Shown here in pieces: positions 26,334-34,884 of a stretch of DNA of 64,000 nt; position 1 is the first letter of the stretch, and every line of letters starts with the position of its first letter. The position numbers and the translations under genes are program-made. Source of the DNA: Mycolicibacterium sp. CBMA 247 (GTDB lineage: Bacteria > Actinomycetota > Actinomycetes > Mycobacteriales > Mycobacteriaceae). The stretch is from NCBI RefSeq assembly GCF_009729095.1, contig NZ_VTGX01000002.1, forward strand, positions 248,001 to 312,000, written 5' to 3'. The notes below the pieces were generated by a model that worked only from the letters and a program-made list of their open reading frames with translations, was not told the DNA's origin and ran no database searches.

Positions 26334-26365
26334 GCAGAAAGTGGTCGATATGTAGCAACGGCCGG

Positions 26366-27679
26366 CTATCGGGACCCGGGACCTGACCGCACTGGCATGT
26401 TGCCGAGATGAGCCGGCAGCTGGCGGTATCCATGTAGGTTGACCAGCCCACGGGGGCGCGGCGTCTCCGTCAGCCGCAGGTCCGGATAGGCCTCGAACAG
26501 GGCCCGCAGTGCGGTCGCACCCTCGATGCGAGCCAGGGCCGCGCCGAGGCAGGCGTGGATACCCGATGCGAACGCCAGGTGTTCGCGGGCGTTGGGGCGG
26601 GTGATGTCGAAGCGGTCAGGTTCAGCGAACACCCGGGGATCGCGGTTGGCGCCGCCGAGCAGCACGACGACCATGTCCCGGGCGCGAATGCGTCGGCCGG
26701 CGATCTCCACGTCGCAGTTCGCCGTACGCGCGGTCATCTGCACCGGGCTTTCGATGCGCAGGATCTCCTCCACCGCGGCGGGCCACAGATCCGGATTGTC
26801 GCGCAGCAGCGCGAGTTGATCGGGATGCTGCTGCAACAGCACTATCCCGTTGCCGATGAGGTTGACCGTGGTTTCGAAGCCGGCACCGATGAGAAGTGCT
26901 GCGTTGGCAGTGAGTTCATGATCGGTGAGGTCATGGGCGGCTGCCATTCGGCTGAACGGCGTGACGGTCGTGTCCCCGGCGCGCACGTGATCGAAGTGGT
27001 CGGTGAGATAGCTGTCGATGCCGCGTAGTCCGTCGACGGCGCGACGGTAGGTGCGCCAGGGGATGCCGATGTCGAGCAGCGGCGATCCGTGATGGCCCCA
27101 CTCGAGTAGTCGCGCGTGGCTCTGGGCGGGCAATCCCAGGATCTCTCCGATCATGACCAACGGAAGCCTGGCCGCGAAATCGGCGATCAGATCGGGTTGT
27201 GGTGTCGAGGAAAGACTTTCGATGAGCTCTGCGGTCACCTCGGCCACCCTGGTGTCGAGCTTCTCGATCGCACGAGGGGTGAAGCTCTGGGCCACCAGTT
27301 GCCGGTACCGGGTGTGGTCGGGCGGGTCGACGATGACCATCGCCGGTGGTTCCACCGGGTTGGCCACCAACGGATCGGTCCACTCCAGCAGGCGTACCAG
27401 CGGCCGGGGCATTTTCACGCCGGTTGGCGGCGTGACACCGAACCGCCTGTCACGCAGCACTTCCCGGCACACGGCGTAATCGGCACTGGCCCAAACGAAC
27501 GGGGTGCGGAGCAGTGGGCCCCGCCGCCTGATCTCCTCCATCAGCGGATAGGGGTCGTTTCCCCGGCCGTGGTTGGCGATCAGTGCGCCCATCGGGTTTC
27601 CCCGGCGGGCCTGGATCCCCATGAAAACCTTCGGCACCGCATGCAATGCCACCCATCGCGTCCACAACTTGATGTCCAT
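26366..27679 (-). CDS. Cytochrome P450, CYP140-like
   Basis: 437 aa. I-helix oxygen-binding 'GAGFETT' about 265-271, ExxR at 305-308 ('EILR'), and heme-ligand Cys377 in 'FASGIHACLG'. Blocks such as 'LDIGIPWRTYRRAV' and 'TVNLIGNGI' recall mycobacterial CYP140 (Rv1880c). Soluble class I P450 needing ferredoxin and reductase; none is adjacent and the substrate is unknown. The ATG at 27677-27679 has a GAGGGGG ribosome-binding site. Divergent from a TetR gene with an inverted repeat between. Confidence 0.88.
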   Translation of the reverse strand: MDIKLWTRWVALHAVPKVFMGIQARRGNPMGALIANHGRGNDPYPLMEEIRRRGPLLRTPFVWASADYAVCREVLRDRRFGVTPPTGVKMPRPLVRLLEWTDPLVANPVEPPAMVIVDPPDHTRYRQLVAQSFTPRAIEKLDTRVAEVTAELIESLSSTPQPDLIADFAARLPLVMIGEILGLPAQSHARLLEWGHHGSPLLDIGIPWRTYRRAVDGLRGIDSYLTDHFDHVRAGDTTVTPFSRMAAAHDLTDHELTANAALLIGAGFETTVNLIGNGIVLLQQHPDQLALLRDNPDLWPAAVEEILRIESPVQMTARTANCDVEIAGRRIRARDMVVVLLGGANRDPRVFAEPDRFDITRPNAREHLAFASGIHACLGAALARIEGATALRALFEAYPDLRLTETPRPRGLVNLHGYRQLPAHLGNMPVRSGPGSR

Positions 27680-27721
27680 AAGCGCCCCCTCGCATGGCCG
27701 GATCCCTACAATGAGACGAGC

Positions 27722-27746
27722 GAGACATTTAGACACCCATTGTCTC
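27722..27746. promoter_or_regulatory. Inverted repeat between P450 and TetR genes
   Basis: GAGACA-N13-TGTCTC, perfect 6-bp arms, in the 124-bp divergent gap, overlapped by a second pair ACAATG (27708-27713) and CATTGT (27738-27743). A candidate TetR operator controlling both directions. AAGGAGGGAG (27790-27799) is the TetR gene's ribosome-binding site. Confidence 0.45.
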
Positions 27747-27803
27747 TCTCATCTCGATGGCTAGGCTACGACGATCGGCACACGCAGGCAAGGAGGGAGT
27801 TCG

Positions 27804-28487
27804 GTGGGCTCGACACCAGCAGCGACGCGAACAGCGGACTTCGTCCGGCGGCTCGCCGAACCGGACCCCGCCGTATTGGCCCGCGTACGCGAGCCCGACC
27901 CGATCAGCACCCGGATCCTGTCCGCAACGCTCGACCAGGCCGAACTCGTCGGAATCCGGCGCACCACGATGGAGGACGTGGCCCGTCGCAGCGGCGTCGG
28001 CCGTGCCACGCTCTACCGGCGTTTTCCCACCAAAGACGCCCTCATCGACGCCCTCGTGCTGTCTGAGGCGCGGCGCTACCTCGACGGCAGCGCCCAGGCC
28101 AGGGCCCACGCCGACAACCTGGAAGACCGGCTGGTCTACGGCACCGTCTTCACGGTGACCTTCCTACGGGACCACGCCCTGCTCAAGAAGCTCCTGCGCA
28201 CCGAACCCGAGACGATCCTGCCCAGCCTGACCGTCGATGCCGGGGCCATCATCGATTTCGCCACCGATTACTCGGCCGCACAGTTGCGCACCGACCTCTA
28301 CGGGACGACCGAAACCACTCCGGCGCAGGAGCGCCACATCCGCACCGTCGCCGAGTTACACACCCGACTCACGTTGTCGTTCATCGTCACTCCGCACACC
28401 AGCATCAAACTCGCCAGCCTGGACGACACCCGCGAGTACGTGCGGACCTACCTGCTGCCGATGGTCGCCGTCGGCGGAGCCGACTAA
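27804..28487 (+). CDS. TetR-family regulator divergent from P450
   Basis: 227 aa. GTG start with a strong AAGGAGGGAG upstream. HTH about 45-85 ('IRRTTMEDVARRSGVGRATLYRRFPTKDAL') with a 40-residue N-terminal arm. The C-terminal domain resembles TetR_C regulators beside P450 or lipid genes. Likely represses the divergent CYP140-like P450. The stop shares CTAA with the stop of the convergent flavoprotein. Confidence 0.87.
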   Translation: MGSTPAATRTADFVRRLAEPDPAVLARVREPDPISTRILSATLDQAELVGIRRTTMEDVARRSGVGRATLYRRFPTKDALIDALVLSEARRYLDGSAQARAHADNLEDRLVYGTVFTVTFLRDHALLKKLLRTEPETILPSLTVDAGAIIDFATDYSAAQLRTDLYGTTETTPAQERHIRTVAELHTRLTLSFIVTPHTSIKLASLDDTREYVRTYLLPMVAVGGAD

Positions 28488-29419
28488 GTGGCCACCGTCG
28501 ATACAGCCGACTGAATGTCGAGCTCGAGCAGGAAGTGATTCAACGCGATCGCCGCCTTGCTACCGGCAGCGGCCGCCGAGATGAGTTGCGCGGGTGAATC
28601 AACCACGTTGCCCGCCGCCCACACCCCCGCCACGCTGGTCTGACCGCTGGCATCGGTGATGACCCAGCCGTCGTCTCCGGTGTCACACCCCAACGCGGTG
28701 AGCAACTCGTCACGCGGGATGAAACGCGGGCCGACGAACACCGCGGCCCTCGGCTCGATCCGGCCGTCGGCCAACTCGACGGCGTACATCCGATCCCCGC
28801 GCACCTGCAGTCCAGCCACCTCGCCTTCGACGATGCGAATGCCGCGGACCGTCAACCGCTTTCGCTCGTCGTCAGTCAGGAGAATGCGGTTCGGGAACAA
28901 CACCACATCGGCGGACCACTGCCGTACCAGGGCAGCCTGATGCAGGGTGAAGGGCCGATTGTCGCCACCGAGCACCGCGATCGGCGCGTCGCGCACCTCG
29001 TATCCGTGGCAGTACGGGCAGTGCAGAACGTCGATGCCCCACCGCTCGCGCAGGCCCGCGATCGCCGGCAGTTCGTCGCGCAGACCCGCGGCCACCATGA
29101 CGCCGCGCGTGGTCAGGGCGCGGCCGTCGTCGCACCGCACCACGAAGCCGCCGTCCTCGGCACGCTCGATCGCCACCGCGCGGCCCGGGGTGAACCCTCC
29201 GCCGTATGCGGCCAGTTCAGCCCTGCCCGCATCGAGCAATTGGCCGGGCGTCATCCCGTCCCGGGACAGGAAGCCGTGCAGGTGCCCCGCCGGTGCATTG
29301 CGGGGCCGGCCGGCATCGACCACTGTCACCCGGCGCCGGGCTCGTGCCAGGACCGTGGCGGCGCTCAGCCCCGCCGCACCGCCACCGATCACCACCGCGT
29401 CATGGATATCGCGTTCCAC
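28484..29419 (-). CDS. Thioredoxin-reductase-like FAD/NAD(P) oxidoreductase
   Basis: 311 aa. FAD-binding GxGxxG 'VIGGGAAGLSAATVL' (about 10-24), redox-active pair Cys134-Cys137 in 'CPYCHGYE', NAD(P)-binding region near 'PIAVLGGDNRPF', and a C-terminal FAD motif 'GVWAAGNVVD'. The CPYC variant belongs to TrxR-like flavoproteins of uncertain electron acceptor, distinct from true TrxB (CATC). Divergent from a MarR gene with an operator covering the shared promoter, suggesting induction by redox-active or toxic compounds. Confidence 0.88.
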   Translation of the reverse strand: MERDIHDAVVIGGGAAGLSAATVLARARRRVTVVDAGRPRNAPAGHLHGFLSRDGMTPGQLLDAGRAELAAYGGGFTPGRAVAIERAEDGGFVVRCDDGRALTTRGVMVAAGLRDELPAIAGLRERWGIDVLHCPYCHGYEVRDAPIAVLGGDNRPFTLHQAALVRQWSADVVLFPNRILLTDDERKRLTVRGIRIVEGEVAGLQVRGDRMYAVELADGRIEPRAAVFVGPRFIPRDELLTALGCDTGDDGWVITDASGQTSVAGVWAAGNVVDSPAQLISAAAAGSKAAIALNHFLLELDIQSAVSTVAT

Positions 29420-29455
29420 CAGACCCCCTTCGAGTAAGCTCCGAATCTAACAATT

Positions 29456-29473
29456 TTGTCAACTGGTTAACAA
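29456..29473. promoter_or_regulatory. MarR operator TTGTCAAC-TG-GTTAACAA
   Basis: An 18-bp palindrome (TTGTnAAC/GTTnACAA, one mismatched pair) lies two bases before the MarR ATG and 36 bp from the divergent flavoprotein start. Its length and TTG..CAA form suit MarR dimers, so it probably controls both genes. Confidence 0.65.
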
Positions 29474-29475
29474 TT

Positions 29476-29994
29476 ATGGGGACGATGACCGACTCTTCGC
29501 TGCGCACCCGGACCCTGGCCCGGTGGGCAGAGCACAACCCGGACCTCGACACCTCACCGATGGAGGTAGTGGCCCAGGTGAAACGGATCGCGGCACTGCT
29601 GGAACTGGCCGCCGAAAATGTGTACACCGGTGCCGCCCTCACCGCCGCCGAGATGGAACTCCTGGTGCCGCTGCGCTATGCCGAGACCTCGGTCACCGCG
29701 ATCAGACTGGCCGAACTCCTCGGCATGTCGCGCGCCGGCGTCAGCAAGACCTTGGCCAAACTCCAGACACGCGGGATGATCAGCCGCACACCCAACCCCG
29801 ATGACCGCCGGTCAGCTCTGATCACCCTGTCCAACAAAGGTATTCATGCCGTTGACGACATGTTCCCCCGCGAACTCGAAGCCCATGGCGCACTGCTGGC
29901 CGGGCTCGGGCGACAGCGGCAGAACGTGCTCGACGCGCTGAGCCAGCTGGCACAGACGATGGAATCGCAGCTGCAGCGATCCCGCGGTGATTGA
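29476..29994 (+). CDS. MarR-family regulator
   Basis: 172 aa. Winged HTH around 75-125 ('AIRLAELLGMSRAGVSKTLAKL', then wing 'TPNPDDRRSALITLSNKG') flanked by dimerisation helices. ATG at 29476 (a second ATG at 29485 also possible). Upstream readings of the frame enter the divergent flavoprotein and are rejected. Probable repressor of the CPYC flavoprotein; it overlaps corA by 8 bp, so both are on one transcript. Confidence 0.88.
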   Translation: MGTMTDSSLRTRTLARWAEHNPDLDTSPMEVVAQVKRIAALLELAAENVYTGAALTAAEMELLVPLRYAETSVTAIRLAELLGMSRAGVSKTLAKLQTRGMISRTPNPDDRRSALITLSNKGIHAVDDMFPRELEAHGALLAGLGRQRQNVLDALSQLAQTMESQLQRSRGD

Positions 29995-31021
29995 CTGGCT
30001 TCTCGTGAAACAGGTGCAGGGACGAGTGTGGCGATCCGGACAGCCGGTCGACGACGGCTTCACGTTCTCGGCCATCTCGGAATGTCTGGCCGACGAACAC
30101 ACCCTGATGTGGGCCGATATCTACGACCCCGACCACGACGCACTTCGTGAACTGGCCGAGGAGCTCGGGCTCAACATGTGGGCGGTCGAGGACGCCGTCG
30201 CACCCAAGGAACGCACCAAAGCCTCGGTGTACCACACACATACGTTTTTCACGGTGTATGCGGTCGACATCCGGAAGCCCGACGAGGAGGCAGCACCTTA
30301 TACGTCGTTGTTGGTCAGGCACCGCATCTCGGCATTCGTCCTGCCGCGTGGCCTGATCACCGTCCGGCTGCCCAGCCTCAACGGTGCGGCCACCGAATTC
30401 GATATGAGCGAGGTATCGCGGCGCTTCGACGAACTCGGCGGCCAGCGCTACGGTGTCGGCTCCCTGGTGCACGGCCTGCTCGACGTCGTGGTGGACGGGC
30501 ACTTCGAGGCGGTCGAGGCCCTCGACGACGCGATCGAATCTCTTGAGGATGAGCTTTTCGCCGACGGTGGTCCACAGCGCGGCCTGCAACGGCGCACCTT
30601 CACACTGCGCAAGGACCTGGTCGAGCTGCGCCGGGTGGTGCTGCCCATGCGCGAAGTGGTCAGCACAATCCAGCACCGAAGGCTGGACTCACCCACCTCG
30701 CCCGAACTCGACCCGCTCTACGCCGATTTGTACGACCACGTACTGCGGGCCTCGGAGTGGACCGAATCGCTGCGCGACATGGTCACCACGGTGTTCGAGA
30801 CCAACCTGTCCCTGCAGGATGCCCGGCTCAACACCGTGATGAAGAAGCTGACCGGCTGGGCGGCGATCATCGCGGTGCCGACTGCCATCACCGGCTTCTA
30901 CGGCCAGAACGTCATATACCCGGGCATCAACACCGTGGTCGGGTTCATCGCCAGCACCGCGTTGATCATGGTGCTGGTAATCCTGTTATATGTGATGTTC
31001 AAACGCCGCGACTGGCTATAG
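29987..31021 (+). CDS. corA: CorA-like divalent metal channel
   Basis: 344 aa. Large cytoplasmic N-terminal funnel domain (about 1-285) with a long helix, then two C-terminal membrane helices (about 287-305 and 317-337) ending in basic RRDWL. The pore signature normally GMN reads GQN here ('[13 protein letters not shown]'), so ion selectivity may differ from classical Mg2+/Co2+ CorA. GTG start overlapping the MarR gene. Forms a homopentamer in the inner membrane. Confidence 0.85.
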   Translation: MIDWLLVKQVQGRVWRSGQPVDDGFTFSAISECLADEHTLMWADIYDPDHDALRELAEELGLNMWAVEDAVAPKERTKASVYHTHTFFTVYAVDIRKPDEEAAPYTSLLVRHRISAFVLPRGLITVRLPSLNGAATEFDMSEVSRRFDELGGQRYGVGSLVHGLLDVVVDGHFEAVEALDDAIESLEDELFADGGPQRGLQRRTFTLRKDLVELRRVVLPMREVVSTIQHRRLDSPTSPELDPLYADLYDHVLRASEWTESLRDMVTTVFETNLSLQDARLNTVMKKLTGWAAIIAVPTAITGFYGQNVIYPGINTVVGFIASTALIMVLVILLYVMFKRRDWL

Positions 31022-31136
31022 CCGAACTGGGCTTTCGGTCGCCTCCCCCAAAAGGGGCATGGGCGTTATGTCAGCACAAATGCGACACTCTTCCAGGCTG
31101 AATCAATGGCCTAACGAACAGAACGGAGCGGAGTCG

Positions 31137-32663
31137 ATGCTCATCGGGATCCCGCGCGAGTCCCTACCAGGGGAAACGCGCGTCGCCGCCACACCGCAAA
31201 CAGTCGGGCAGATCATCAAGCTCGGCTATGCGGTAGTCGTAGAGTCCGGCGCCGGTGTTGCCTCGAGCTTCTCCGACGCCGCCTACGTCGCCGCCGGCGC
31301 AGAGATCGGCCCGGCGTGGGATGCCGACGTGGTGCTGAAGGTGAACGCACCCGACGAGGCCGAGATCGCCGAACTGCGCGACGGCGCCACCGTGGTCGCG
31401 TTGATCTCACCGGCGCTCAAGCCCGAGCTGGTCGAGAAGCTGTCCACCCGCCCGATCACGGTGCTGGCCATGGACGCGGTACCGCGCATCTCGCGGGCCC
31501 AGTCGCTGGACGTGCTGTCATCGATGGCCAACATCGCCGGCTACCGCGCCGTGGTCGAGGCCGCACACAGCTTCGGCCGGTTCTTCACCGGTCAGGTGAC
31601 CGCGGCGGGCAAGGTTCCGCCGGCCAAGGTGCTGGTGGTGGGCGCCGGTGTGGCCGGACTGGCCGCCATCGGTGCCGCAGGCAGCCTGGGCGCCATCGTG
31701 CGGGCCACGGATCCGCGGCCCGAGGTCGCCGATCAGGTCGCCTCCCTCGGCGGTGAGTACCTGTCGATCGAATCGCCCGAAACCGAGGTGTCGGCCACCG
31801 GCTACGCCAAGGAGATGGGCGACGACTACAAGGCCCGTGAGGCGGCGCTGTACGCCGATCAGTGCAAGGACGTCGACATCATCGTCACGACCGCGCTGAT
31901 CCCCGGTAGGCCCGCGCCGCGCATCATCACCGCCGAGATGGTCGCGTCGATGAAGTCCGGCAGCGTGATCGTCGACATGGCCGCGGCCAATGGCGGCAAC
32001 GTCGAGGGCACGGTCAAGGATCAGGCGGTCCTCACCGACAACGGCGTGACGATCATCGGCTACACGGACCTGGCCGGCCGCCTGGCGGCCCAGGCCTCCC
32101 AGCTGTACGGGACCAACCTGGTGAACCTGCTCAAGCTGCTGACCCCGGAGAAGGACGGGAAGGTCGTCCTCGACTGGGACGACGTGGTGCAGCGGTCGAT
32201 GACCGTCGTGCGCGACGGCGAGATCACGTGGCCCCCGCCACCGGTACAGGTATCCGCCGCACCGGCCGCGCAGCCGGCTGCCGCAGCTCCCATCGTGAAG
32301 CCGGAGAAGCAGCCGATGTCGACCGGGCGCCGGCTCGGGGTCACCTTTGCCGTCGCGGCTGCGATCTTAGCCCTGATCGCGATCTCGCCGGCGGCGCTGC
32401 AGGTGCACCTGACGGTGTTCGCGCTGGCGATCGTGATCGGCTACTACGTGATCGGCAATGTGCACCACGCGCTGCACACCCCGCTGATGTCGGTGACGAA
32501 CGCGATCTCGGGAATCATCGTGGTGGGCGCCCTGCTGCAGATCGGCCACGGAGACCTCGCGATCACCGTGCTGTCCTGCGTGGCGATCCTGCTGGCCAGC
32601 ATCAACGTGTTCGGTGGCTTCGCGGTGACGCGTCGCATGCTCGCGATGTTCTCCCGCAGCTAG
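31137..32663 (+). CDS. pntA: NAD(P) transhydrogenase, fused alpha subunit
   Basis: 508 aa, E. coli PntA-like length. The NAD-binding dI domain (about 1-380) starts '[20 protein letters not shown]' and contains '[19 protein letters not shown]'. An Ala/Pro linker (about 365-390) joins it to the C-terminal dII membrane part (about 400-508, several helices with '[17 protein letters not shown]'). In M. tuberculosis these are separate pntAa and pntAb genes; here they are one frame. It couples proton re-entry to NADP reduction by NADH. ATG at 31137 with GGAG upstream. Confidence 0.93.
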   Translation: MLIGIPRESLPGETRVAATPQTVGQIIKLGYAVVVESGAGVASSFSDAAYVAAGAEIGPAWDADVVLKVNAPDEAEIAELRDGATVVALISPALKPELVEKLSTRPITVLAMDAVPRISRAQSLDVLSSMANIAGYRAVVEAAHSFGRFFTGQVTAAGKVPPAKVLVVGAGVAGLAAIGAAGSLGAIVRATDPRPEVADQVASLGGEYLSIESPETEVSATGYAKEMGDDYKAREAALYADQCKDVDIIVTTALIPGRPAPRIITAEMVASMKSGSVIVDMAAANGGNVEGTVKDQAVLTDNGVTIIGYTDLAGRLAAQASQLYGTNLVNLLKLLTPEKDGKVVLDWDDVVQRSMTVVRDGEITWPPPPVQVSAAPAAQPAAAAPIVKPEKQPMSTGRRLGVTFAVAAAILALIAISPAALQVHLTVFALAIVIGYYVIGNVHHALHTPLMSVTNAISGIIVVGALLQIGHGDLAITVLSCVAILLASINVFGGFAVTRRMLAMFSRS

Positions 32664-32690
32664 ATCCTGCGCACCCACAAGAACTTTGGA

Positions 32691-34133
32691 ATGGATTCCA
32701 TGCTCACCTTAGAAAACGTTGCCTCAGCCGCCTACGTCGTCGCGGCTCTGCTGTTCATCCTGGCGCTGGCCGGGCTCTCCAGACACGACACATCCAGGGC
32801 CGGAAACACTTTCGGCATGGCCGGTATGACGGTAGCCCTGATCGCGACCATCGCGCTCGCCTTCGACCGCAAGATCGAACCGCTGGGCCTGGCCCTGCTG
32901 ATCGGCGCCATGATCGTCGGCGCCGCGATCGGCCTGTGGCGCGCGCGGGTGGTCGAGATGACCGGCATGCCCGAGCTCATTGCACTCCTACATTCCTTTG
33001 TGGGCCTGGCGGCCGTGCTGGTCGGCTGGAACGGCTACCTGCACGTCGAGAACAACCTCGCGGGCGCCGAGGCCGCCAACCTGACCGGCGAAGGGATGCT
33101 CGGCATCCACTCGGCAGAGGTGTTCGTCGGCGTCTTCATCGGCGCGGTCACCTTCACCGGTTCGATCGTGGCCAACCTCAAGCTCTCGGCCCGGATCAAG
33201 TCCACACCGCTGATGCTGCCCGGCAAGAACTTCCTCAATGTCGGCGCGCTGGTCGCCTTCGTCGCCCTGACCGTGTGGTTCGTGATCGAACCGCACCTGT
33301 GGCTGCTCGTGGTCGTCACCGCGCTCGCGCTGCTGCTCGGCTGGCACCTGGTGGCCTCGATCGGCGGCGGCGACATGCCCGTGGTGGTGTCGATGCTCAA
33401 CAGCTACTCGGGCTGGGCCGCGGCCGCATCCGGCTTCCTGCTCGGCAACGACCTGCTGATCATCACCGGCGCCCTGGTGGGCTCCTCCGGTGCGTACCTG
33501 TCCTACATCATGTGCAAGGCGATGAACCGGTCCTTCATCTCGGTGATCGCCGGCGGCTTCGGGATCGAGGCCGGGCCCGCCGAGGACAAGGATTACGGCG
33601 AGCACCGCGAGATCAACGCCGAGGGCGCCGCTGAACTGCTCAGCCACGCCGACTCGGTGATCATCACGCCGGGATACGGCATGGCCGTGGCCCAGGCGCA
33701 GTACGGCGTCGCCGACCTGACCCGCAAACTGCGGGAGCGCGGCGTCAACGTCCGCTTCGGCATTCACCCCGTCGCGGGCCGCCTGCCCGGCCACATGAAC
33801 GTGCTGCTGGCCGAGGCCAAGGTGCCCTACGACATCGTGCTCGAGATGGACGAGATCAACGACGATTTCGAAGGCACGTCGGTGGTGCTGGTGATCGGAG
33901 CCAACGACACGGTCAACCCGTCCGCCGCCGAGGACCCGAGCAGCCCGATCGCCGGCATGCCGGTGCTCACGGTGTGGAACGCCGACAACGTCATCGTGTT
34001 CAAGCGGTCCATGGCATCGGGCTACGCCGGCGTGCAGAACCCGCTGTTCTTCCGCGAGAACACCCAGATGCTGTTCGGCGACGCACGCGACCGGGTGAAC
34101 GACATCCTCGCGGCGCTGTCCGTGGGAGTCTAG
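32691..34133 (+). CDS. pntB: NAD(P) transhydrogenase beta subunit
   Basis: 480 aa. Nine or so membrane helices (dII, about 10-275) and a cytosolic NADP-binding dIII domain (about 300-480) with '[17 protein letters not shown]', '[21 protein letters not shown]' and '[10 protein letters not shown]'. Partner of PntA 27 bp upstream. The ATG at 32691 or the one at 32700 could start translation; neither has a strong ribosome-binding site. Supplies NADPH from the proton gradient for lipid synthesis and redox defence. A long hairpin follows as terminator. Confidence 0.93.
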   Translation: MDSMLTLENVASAAYVVAALLFILALAGLSRHDTSRAGNTFGMAGMTVALIATIALAFDRKIEPLGLALLIGAMIVGAAIGLWRARVVEMTGMPELIALLHSFVGLAAVLVGWNGYLHVENNLAGAEAANLTGEGMLGIHSAEVFVGVFIGAVTFTGSIVANLKLSARIKSTPLMLPGKNFLNVGALVAFVALTVWFVIEPHLWLLVVVTALALLLGWHLVASIGGGDMPVVVSMLNSYSGWAAAASGFLLGNDLLIITGALVGSSGAYLSYIMCKAMNRSFISVIAGGFGIEAGPAEDKDYGEHREINAEGAAELLSHADSVIITPGYGMAVAQAQYGVADLTRKLRERGVNVRFGIHPVAGRLPGHMNVLLAEAKVPYDIVLEMDEINDDFEGTSVVLVIGANDTVNPSAAEDPSSPIAGMPVLTVWNADNVIVFKRSMASGYAGVQNPLFFRENTQMLFGDARDRVNDILAALSVGV

Positions 34134-34157
34134 TTTTTCACCGAGCACCCTTCTCAG

Positions 34158-34215
34158 CGAGCAGACGTGAAAACCCTCAGATCCCACGGGATTTGGGGGT
34201 TTTCTCGTCTGCTCG
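34158..34215 (+). terminator. 28-bp-arm hairpin after pntB
   Basis: Arms 34158-34185 and 34188-34215 pair in 27 of 28 positions counting two G-U pairs, beginning CGAGCAGACG and ending CGTCTGCTCG. It lies 24 bp after the pntB stop. There is no U tract after it, although TTTT lies inside the right arm. The outer 10 bp are the same as those of the hairpin after ptsI (60988-61047). Confidence 0.7.
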
Positions 34216-34240
34216 TGGATGGAACTCAGGAGGCGCCACA

Positions 34241-34636
34241 ATGACTTCGCCCAAGAACATCGTTGTGCCGGAATGGATGCAGCCGATGTATGACGCTCAC
34301 CATTTCGCGCCCGCGGTGATCGACGGCGACCACCTGCGCTGCTCGGGGATGATCGGGATCCGTCCCGATATGACCGTGCCGGAGGGGCCGCGGGCACAGT
34401 TCACGCAGGCCTTCTCGAACCTGCGCGGGCTGCTCGCGGAGGCGGGGCTGACGTTCGCCGATGTCACCGACATCACCAGCTATCACGTCGGCCTGCAGCA
34501 ACACGTGCAGACGTTCGGTGAGGTCAAGGACGAGTTCGTGGCCGCGCCGTACCCGGCCTGGACCGCGGTCGGCGTCACCGAGCTGGCCATGCCGGGCGCG
34601 CTCGTCGAGATCCAGATCATCGCGCGAATGCGCTGA
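34241..34636 (+). CDS. RidA/YjgF-family protein lacking catalytic Arg
   Basis: 131 aa Rid-family domain (chorismate-mutase-like fold). AGGAGG lies upstream of the ATG at 34241. The archetypal RidA active-site arginine lies in a 'PARSxVxV' motif; here the same place reads 'PAWTAVGV', so the residue required for enamine/imine deamination is absent. That points to one of the non-deaminase Rid subgroups with an unknown ligand. Bracketed by two long terminator hairpins, so it is probably monocistronic. Confidence 0.85.
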   Translation: MTSPKNIVVPEWMQPMYDAHHFAPAVIDGDHLRCSGMIGIRPDMTVPEGPRAQFTQAFSNLRGLLAEAGLTFADVTDITSYHVGLQQHVQTFGEVKDEFVAAPYPAWTAVGVTELAMPGALVEIQIIARMR

Positions 34637-34680
34637 CGGCCAACCGCGCCCGGCCCCGGACAAAAGGCCCTCCAGGAACG

Positions 34681-34750
34681 CTGTGTCGAACGTGCATGTC
34701 ACCGTGGTGATTTCGCCGATTCGCCGCAAGAGACTGCACGTTCGACACAG
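34681..34750. terminator. 16-bp perfect hairpin after the Rid gene
   Basis: Arms 34681-34696 (CTGTGTCGAACGTGCA) and 34735-34750 are perfectly complementary across a 38-base loop, which itself contains the palindrome TCACC-GT-GGTGA. Position 44 bp beyond the Rid stop suggests termination, but it lacks a U tract and the loop is long. Confidence 0.55.
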
Positions 34751-34884
34751 GGCCGCGAACCGGGTGGATAACCCTGGCCGCCCGAGCGGGTCGAAGCCGG
34801 TGAAATACCCCGCTGGCTGCGGCCATTTCGCCGATCTGGGGAATGGGTACAGTCCCTATAGACCAGAAACTAGGAGATGCAACT

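Noticed and set aside
31022..31136. Possible riboswitch or terminator between corA and pntA (CCCC-AAAA-GGGG at about 31046-31058)
   Set aside because: A 4-5 bp stem only, with no conserved riboswitch pattern visible.
32228..34397. Long frames overlapping pntA/pntB (32228-33634 plus, 32988-34397 minus)
   Set aside because: Low-complexity Arg/His-rich translations; pntA and pntB have full family motifs in other frames.
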